Below are positions 58,916-64,000 of a DNA stretch of 64,000 bases, one piece after another. Numbering within the stretch: position 1 is the first letter of the stretch; the number at the start of each line of letters is the position of its first letter. Origin of the DNA: Cyclobacteriaceae bacterium (GTDB lineage: Bacteria; Bacteroidota; Bacteroidia; Cytophagales; Cyclobacteriaceae); contig CP129487.1 in the NCBI GenBank assembly GCA_030584025.1, forward strand, positions 2,914,001 to 2,978,000, read 5' to 3'. The notes under the pieces were generated by a model. It had not been told where the DNA came from and did no database searches. It saw only the letters and a program-made list of their open reading frames with translations. The position numbers and the translations under genes are program-made.

Positions 58916-60997
58916 CTAAACAAGCGAACTTATTGGTCGAATAGGAAGGAGTATTTCGAATGCACTTCCCTTACCAACCTCTGTTTTCAAATCGATTTTA
59001 CCACCCAACCGATCGACAAGAATTTTTACAATGGCCAATCCAAGGCCGTTGGAGCTTTCACCACCTGTTGGGCGAGCAGTCAGTTTTTTAAATTTCTGAT
59101 ACATGAACTTAATATCAGCCGGGTTGAATCCCGGGCCTTGATCTTTTACAGAGATAGAAAAAAGATCACCTTTCATTTCAGAGTTGATTTGAATAATCGT
59201 ATTCCGTGGAGAGAATTTAATGGCATTGGATATCAGGTTGTCCATAATTCGAGACAAATACTCCTGATCAGATTCGATAGGTTCAGTTACATGCTGTTCC
59301 AGTGCAATCTCAATTGCCTTGGCCGAAGCGCCCGGCCGAAAAGCATTAGCACGTTCTGTTAAAAACGTACTTAAATTAAATATTGAAAATTCGGGTTCAC
59401 GATTTACTTCCAACGCATTAACGTCCAGCAAATCCGTAATCAAATCCAATCCCGAACGCGTAGAATCTTTAATCAACCCAAGATATTTCTTTTGATTTGT
59501 ATTGAGTTCGCCCTCTATTTCAACTAAGTCTGATAAACCCTTTATCCGATTCAATGGAGATTTTAAATCATGAGCAACAATATTCATCAGTGTATCTTTC
59601 TCATGATTGATATCTGAGAGCTCTGTATTACGTTTTTCCAGTTTCTCATTTTGTTGCGATATCTCCTGACGCTGTTTTTCAATTTTCTCGTTCTGATTAG
59701 CGAGCTTAACATTGGCACCTTGCCGCTTCTTACTGTTGCGCCACTGCATCAGAAACAAAGCGGTAACAAAACCGGTTATGACAATAAGAATAATATTCTC
59801 CAATTGCTTCTGACGAACCAATGCATCGGCCTCAGCCTGTTTTACTTTAAGCATCTCATTTTCACGTTCCTTCTTTTCAATCTCCAATTGAAACTGAAGT
59901 TTCTCAATCTGGCGAGCCAATTCAACACTTTGTAATGACTCCTTTAAAATTAGGTACTTATTTGTGTAGGCCGTAGCCTCGGCCAACCGACCCTCACGTT
60001 CATTGATTTTTCCTAAATAAAAATTTGCGTCACGCTGCAGATCAAGATGAGTTTGATTATTAATGCGGGCGACTTTGTCCAAAAAAATTCTGGAGTTTTT
60101 AAAATCCTTCTGTTTATAATAAACGATGCCCTTTAATAGATTTGCCCTTGGCAACAGACGAATGTTATCCGTTTTAATAATAATGGTGTAGGCCTCGTCA
60201 GCCAATTCAGCTGCATGATCCATGCTATCATTAGCCGAAAGAAATTCACCCCATCCTAATTTAATTTCCGCCAAACTGATATGATCATCAATCTTCACAG
60301 CGATTGAATCGGCTCGTTGAAAACAACTGTTTGCGTCAAGAGCACTTTTCATCTCACTATATACCGTACCCAACTCCATCAAGGCAGATAACAACCCACG
60401 GGGATCGCCAATTTGATTACGCAACTGGTAAGCCTTCAGTGCCATTTCCAAGGCCTTTGGGTAATCTTGTTGTGAACGATAGATGTTACTCAAACTCCTG
60501 TACACATAAGCAAGACCTACAGGATCCTTTAGCTTTTCAAATATGACCTGGCTTTTGATCAGATTATCATAAGCGCGCGTCATATCTCCCTGATCATAGA
60601 ACAAGCGCCCAAAATTGTTGTAACAAAAAGCCAGTTGCGAAGAGTCATTTTGCTCCTGAGCCACTTCAACAGATTTTAAATGATAATCGAATGAAGATTT
60701 ATAATCACCCTTATAGGCATTAGCCAAACCAATAAAGCTTAGTGGTTTTGATAGCTCTTTATCAACTTTCAGTTCAAGGCCAAGGGTGTACGCTTCATTA
60801 CAATAAAAAATGGTGCTATCGGGGTAGGAAAGGCGATACTCAAATCCGATATCATTCAGTAAATTAAATCGGGCCCTTCCTGTTGCTTGCTTAAGTTGTT
60901 TGCGCAAGCTGTCGATAAGGGAAATATTCTGACCTTGAGCCTGGTCATTTACCATGACCAAAACGAATGCGATCAAAATAACTCCAACACTTTTCAT
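58916..60997 (-). CDS. TPR-sensor histidine kinase
   Basis: 693 residues. Signal peptide (MKSVGVILIAFVLVMVNDQAQG), then periplasmic tetratricopeptide repeats over about residues 35-370 (FCYNNFGRLFYDQGDMTRAYDNL, YVYRSLSNIYRSQQDYPKALEMALKAY), a membrane helix near 398-416, a charged coiled coil, a HisKA domain with phospho-His476 (VAHDLKSPLNRIKGL) and an ATPase domain (LISNAIKFSPRN, DQGPGF, NGLGLAIVKILVDRLGG). No receiver domain, and no response regulator gene adjacent. Signal sensed by the TPR part is unknown. Confidence 0.92.
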   Translation of the reverse strand: MKSVGVILIAFVLVMVNDQAQGQNISLIDSLRKQLKQATGRARFNLLNDIGFEYRLSYPDSTIFYCNEAYTLGLELKVDKELSKPLSFIGLANAYKGDYKSSFDYHLKSVEVAQEQNDSSQLAFCYNNFGRLFYDQGDMTRAYDNLIKSQVIFEKLKDPVGLAYVYRSLSNIYRSQQDYPKALEMALKAYQLRNQIGDPRGLLSALMELGTVYSEMKSALDANSCFQRADSIAVKIDDHISLAEIKLGWGEFLSANDSMDHAAELADEAYTIIIKTDNIRLLPRANLLKGIVYYKQKDFKNSRIFLDKVARINNQTHLDLQRDANFYLGKINEREGRLAEATAYTNKYLILKESLQSVELARQIEKLQFQLEIEKKERENEMLKVKQAEADALVRQKQLENIILIVITGFVTALFLMQWRNSKKRQGANVKLANQNEKIEKQRQEISQQNEKLEKRNTELSDINHEKDTLMNIVAHDLKSPLNRIKGLSDLVEIEGELNTNQKKYLGLIKDSTRSGLDLITDLLDVNALEVNREPEFSIFNLSTFLTERANAFRPGASAKAIEIALEQHVTEPIESDQEYLSRIMDNLISNAIKFSPRNTIIQINSEMKGDLFSISVKDQGPGFNPADIKFMYQKFKKLTARPTGGESSNGLGLAIVKILVDRLGGKIDLKTEVGKGSAFEILLPIRPISSLV

Positions 60998-61057
60998 ACT
61001 ACAGCAAATTATAAAAGATTCTAAAGCCTCAAAACAACCGACCGGAATATTAACCTG

Positions 61058-62281
61058 TCAATCTTCTACAAAGTTCAATTCCCGTCCAAAGGTTTCCCGC
61101 AATGATCGAAGGGCAAGCAATGCTATAAGGATTGTAGCAACTCCTACAATAAGGGCACCTATAATTATACCCGTATCATCCCGTAAAAACTTGAAAGCAA
61201 ACGTTAGGGGTACAACCGTTCCGCGAATAAAATTAGGTACGGTGGTAGCAACAGTTGAACGCAGATTCGTTCCGAATTGCTCAGCCGCAATGGTTACAAA
61301 TAAAGCCCAGTAGCCAACACCAAAACCGAGGCAAAAACAGGTAAAATAAAAGAATGTATCGGTGGCAAAAGGAGGATACAAGTACAGCAAAACAAATCCT
61401 AATGTGAGAAGAATAAATACAAAAACAATTTTCTTTCGGGATCGGAACCATTGACTTAGCAATCCACTGCTCATATCTCCGGCTACCAGGCCGAGGTAAC
61501 TGAACATGACAGCATCACCAGCCACAATCGGGTTCAGAATTCCGATCTCCTGGGAAAATTCCGGAGAGAAGGTGATCAATATTCCAATGGTAAACCAAAT
61601 CGGTAATCCAATAAGAATACAATTCACGAACCGCTTAAACCGATCAAACGAAGTAAACAGAGAAATGAAATTTCCGCGTTCAACAGTTTGTTGCTTCACT
61701 GTTAAAAACATGCCCGATTCAAAAACGCTCACCCGCGCCAGTAGCAATAATAGACCTAGTCCGCCACCAATAAAATACGCCACCTGCCAATCGAAATGCT
61801 TGGCAACTACATTTGCCAGTACGGCTCCTAATAAACCCACACTGGCCACCAACGTGGTTCCATATCCGCGTAAGCGTGTTGGCAGAACTTCTGAAACTAA
61901 CGTTATTCCAGCGCCCAACTCACCCGCGAGACCAATGCCTGCAATAAAACGAAGCCATGCATACTGATCAACGGTTGTTACAAAACCATTGGCGATGTTT
62001 GCCAGCGAATACAATAGAATTGATCCAAATAAAACGGACAAGCGACCACGCTTATCACCCATTATGCCCCAGATAATTCCACCCACAAGCAAGCCACCCA
62101 TTTGCACCCGAAGCAAAAATTCACCTTGGTCAAACAGGGCTGCATCGGGTACACCTAACCCACGAAGACTGGGAATTCGCACAATGCTGAAGAGCAGTAA
62201 ATCATAGATATCCACAAAATAACCGAGTGCTGCAACAATAACCGGAATACTGAAAAGCTTCTTAAAGTCTCCTTCCTTCAT
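61058..62281 (-). CDS. MFS transporter
   Basis: 407 residues from ATG 62281 (17 further upstream residues without membrane character are possible). Twelve hydrophobic segments with MFS loops: GGIIWGIMGDKRGRLSVLFGS between helices 2 and 3, GLAGELGAGITLVSEVLPTRLRGYGTTLVASVG at helix 5, and SYLGLVAGDMSSGLLSQWFRSRKK. The pattern is closest to the sugar/metabolite:H+ symporter group. Substrate unknown. Divergent from the BNR-repeat gene, with 134 bases between. Confidence 0.88.
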   Translation of the reverse strand: MKEGDFKKLFSIPVIVAALGYFVDIYDLLLFSIVRIPSLRGLGVPDAALFDQGEFLLRVQMGGLLVGGIIWGIMGDKRGRLSVLFGSILLYSLANIANGFVTTVDQYAWLRFIAGIGLAGELGAGITLVSEVLPTRLRGYGTTLVASVGLLGAVLANVVAKHFDWQVAYFIGGGLGLLLLLARVSVFESGMFLTVKQQTVERGNFISLFTSFDRFKRFVNCILIGLPIWFTIGILITFSPEFSQEIGILNPIVAGDAVMFSYLGLVAGDMSSGLLSQWFRSRKKIVFVFILLTLGFVLLYLYPPFATDTFFYFTCFCLGFGVGYWALFVTIAAEQFGTNLRSTVATTVPNFIRGTVVPLTFAFKFLRDDTGIIIGALIVGVATILIALLALRSLRETFGRELNFVED

Positions 62282-62415
62282 AGGATTAAAGCATTGAACA
62301 GGCAAAGTCAAAAAATACTTTTGCAAGTGCAAAGCCTTTAATTGCCATTGATAAAAAAATGCAACATGATTTAGTAATTTAAGGCTATCATCGTCAAAAA
62401 TTTATCCTAAAACCT

Positions 62416-64000
62416 ATGAAGAAGCTCTACCTGATCGCATTATGTCTTTTCCTGGTGTGGATGCCAACCTGGGCACAACGAAAAGGCGCTACATCAACAG
62501 CAAAAACTACGGTTAGCTATGATGAAAAACTTTACAACGGCATAGAATGGCGAAGCATTGGCCCATATCGGGGTGGCCGTTCTGCTGCCGTAACCGGTGT
62601 TTCTGGTAAACCCAACCTCTTCTACTTTGGAGCCACAGGTGGTGGTGTTTGGCGCACTACCGATGCCGGCAACAGTTGGGAAAATATTTCTGATGGATTT
62701 TTCGGTGGATCAATCGGTGCCGTAGCTGTAAGTGAGTGGGATAATAATGTGATTTACGTTGGAGGTGGAGAAAAAACAGTTCGCGGTAATGTGTCGTATG
62801 GATATGGCATGTGGAAATCGGTTGATGCCGGCAAAACATGGACTGCCATCGGCTTAAAAGATTCACGCCACATTCCACGCATACGAATACATCCGAAAAA
62901 TCCTGACATTGTTTATGCAGCAGTATTAGGTGATCTATTTAAATCTTCCGATGAGCGCGGAGTATATAAATCAATTGATGGAGGGAAAACCTGGAAGCGT
63001 ACCCTATTTGCCAATGCCGATGCAGGCGCCATTGATCTTTGCTTTGATCCCAATAATCCGCGCATTATGTATGCGAGTACATGGCGAATAAGAAGAACAC
63101 CGTATAGCCTTGAAAGTGGTGGCGATGGTTCAGCCATGTGGAAGAGTACGGATGGCGGAGAAACGTGGACAAACATCACATCAAACCAGGGATTACCAAA
63201 AGGCGTTTGGGGAATTGTGGGCATCTCGGTTTCTCCTGTTAACTCCAATCGTGTGTATGCCATTATTGAAAACGAAAATGGTGGTGTGTACCGCTCGGAT
63301 GATGCCGGGGAAACCTGGCGTAAGATGAACGACAACCGTAATCTGCGGCAGCGTGCCTGGTACTACACGCGCATTTATGCCGATACCAAAGATGAAGACA
63401 TCGTTTATGTTTTAAACGTTTCGTATCACAAATCAAAAGATGGAGGCCGCACATTCGAATCAGCCAATGCACCACATGGCGATCATCATGACTTATGGAT
63501 AGCACCCGAAGACAACCAGCGCATGATCATGGCCGATGATGGTGGCGCACAGGTAACGTTTGATGGTGGCGAAAACTGGAGCACCTACCACAATCAACCA
63601 ACAGCGCAATTCTATCGTGTTACAACGGATAATGTTTTTCCATATAGGATTTATGGCGCGCAACAGGACAACTCAACCGTAAGAATCTATCATCGTACCG
63701 ATGGCTTTGCCATTACTGAACAAGATTGGGAAACAACGGCCGGCAGTGAAAGCGGTCACCTTGCACCTGATCCATCCGATCCGGATGTGGTTTATGGCGG
63801 TAACTACGGTGGCTTGCTGGAAATGCAAAACCACCGTACGGGTGAAAGTCGTGCCGTAAACGTTTGGCCAAACAACCCCATGGGGCATGGCGCAGAGGAT
63901 ATGAAGTATCGCTTTCAGTGGAACTTCCCGATTTTCTTTTCACCGCATAATCCTAAAAAGCTTTACACTACTTCAAATCATGTGCATGTTTCATTAAACG
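62416..64000 (+). CDS. BNR/VPS10-like repeat protein (5' part, runs off the window)
   Basis: At least 528 residues; the stop lies beyond the window. Signal peptide MKKLYLIALCLFLVWMPTWAQ. Repeats of the BNR/Asp-box and sortilin type: GVWRTTDAGNSWENI, GMWKSVDAGKTWTAI, GVYKSIDGGKTWKRT, AMWKSTDGGETWTNI, GVYRSDDAGETWRKM, each with the SxDxGxTW signature. Similar proteins form ten-bladed propellers on the cell surface or in the periplasm and occur near glycoside or peptide processing genes. No catalytic residues identified in this part. Confidence 0.87.
   Translation, partial: MKKLYLIALCLFLVWMPTWAQRKGATSTAKTTVSYDEKLYNGIEWRSIGPYRGGRSAAVTGVSGKPNLFYFGATGGGVWRTTDAGNSWENISDGFFGGSIGAVAVSEWDNNVIYVGGGEKTVRGNVSYGYGMWKSVDAGKTWTAIGLKDSRHIPRIRIHPKNPDIVYAAVLGDLFKSSDERGVYKSIDGGKTWKRTLFANADAGAIDLCFDPNNPRIMYASTWRIRRTPYSLESGGDGSAMWKSTDGGETWTNITSNQGLPKGVWGIVGISVSPVNSNRVYAIIENENGGVYRSDDAGETWRKMNDNRNLRQRAWYYTRIYADTKDEDIVYVLNVSYHKSKDGGRTFESANAPHGDHHDLWIAPEDNQRMIMADDGGAQVTFDGGENWSTYHNQPTAQFYRVTTDNVFPYRIYGAQQDNSTVRIYHRTDGFAITEQDWETTAGSESGHLAPDPSDPDVVYGGNYGGLLEMQNHRTGESRAVNVWPNNPMGHGAEDMKYRFQWNFPIFFSPHNPKKLYTTSNHVHVSLN

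Noticed and set aside
1..64000. tRNA, rRNA or tmRNA genes
   Set aside because: No cloverleaf with tRNA dimensions or conserved T-arm was found; the four-way junction at 786-852 has three arms with 3-4-base loops, unlike tRNA.
1..64000. Transposase or insertion sequence
   Set aside because: No protein with transposase motifs and no IS-type terminal repeats were recognised in either half.

Overview
The window comes from a Bacteroidota chromosome, most likely a Cytophagales-type gliding bacterium. The signs are many short signal peptides with lipobox cysteines, almost no Shine-Dalgarno sequences, TAnnTTTG-type promoters, a type IX secretion (T9SS) type B sorting domain, a TPR-histidine kinase and a PaaN-type aldehyde dehydrogenase.

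Positions 1 to about 41,005 are one continuous integron-like gene-cassette array. I count 43 complete cassettes and 44 attC-like sites, the first cut by the window edge. Almost every gene is on the + strand and each cassette ends in its own imperfectly palindromic site. Each cassette begins with GTT plus six variable bases and ends with the exact reverse complement of those nine bases. I checked this by eye for all 43. The complementarity continues a further 4-10 bp into the cassette beyond a conserved mismatch, and the attC-like hairpins fall into three length classes (about 86, 126 and 167 bp). No integrase gene lies in the window. By the polarity of known integrons it should lie to the left of position 1, so the 41-kb end would be the old, distal end, and the last cassette there is indeed decayed.

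The cargo is mostly small single genes of unknown function, more than half encoding lipoproteins, secreted or membrane proteins. Recognisable cargo includes a four-gene DarTG-like ADP-ribosylation toxin-antitoxin cassette (3951-7356), an HNH-like protein, an MCE/MlaD-like lipoprotein, a TonB C-terminal-domain protein, a WG-repeat plus uracil-DNA-glycosylase-fold gene pair, a PD-(D/E)XK-like protein, a beta-propeller lipoprotein, and a 3.2-kb cassette with a reversed AraC regulator and a cyclophilin-like/cupin/hydrolase operon. Two cassettes (671-1152 and 18346-18827) are identical and seem to encode a large structured RNA rather than a protein. Cassettes 20 and 36 are near-identical copies whose identity begins and ends exactly at the predicted crossover points. 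Cassettes 10 and 38 are diverged relatives with no conserved reading frame.

From 41.4 kb to the end the sequence is ordinary chromosome: paaN-like, DUF4197 lipoprotein, FMN-dependent alpha-hydroxy-acid oxidising enzyme, cinA, ppdK, a 2-oxo-acid dehydrogenase E2, a group of three surface proteins (two long repeat proteins, one with an S74 chaperone domain, around a T9SS-sorted protein), a cystathionine gamma-synthase/lyase family enzyme, a small basic exported protein, a TPR-histidine kinase, an MFS transporter, and the 5' part of a BNR-repeat protein that runs off the end.
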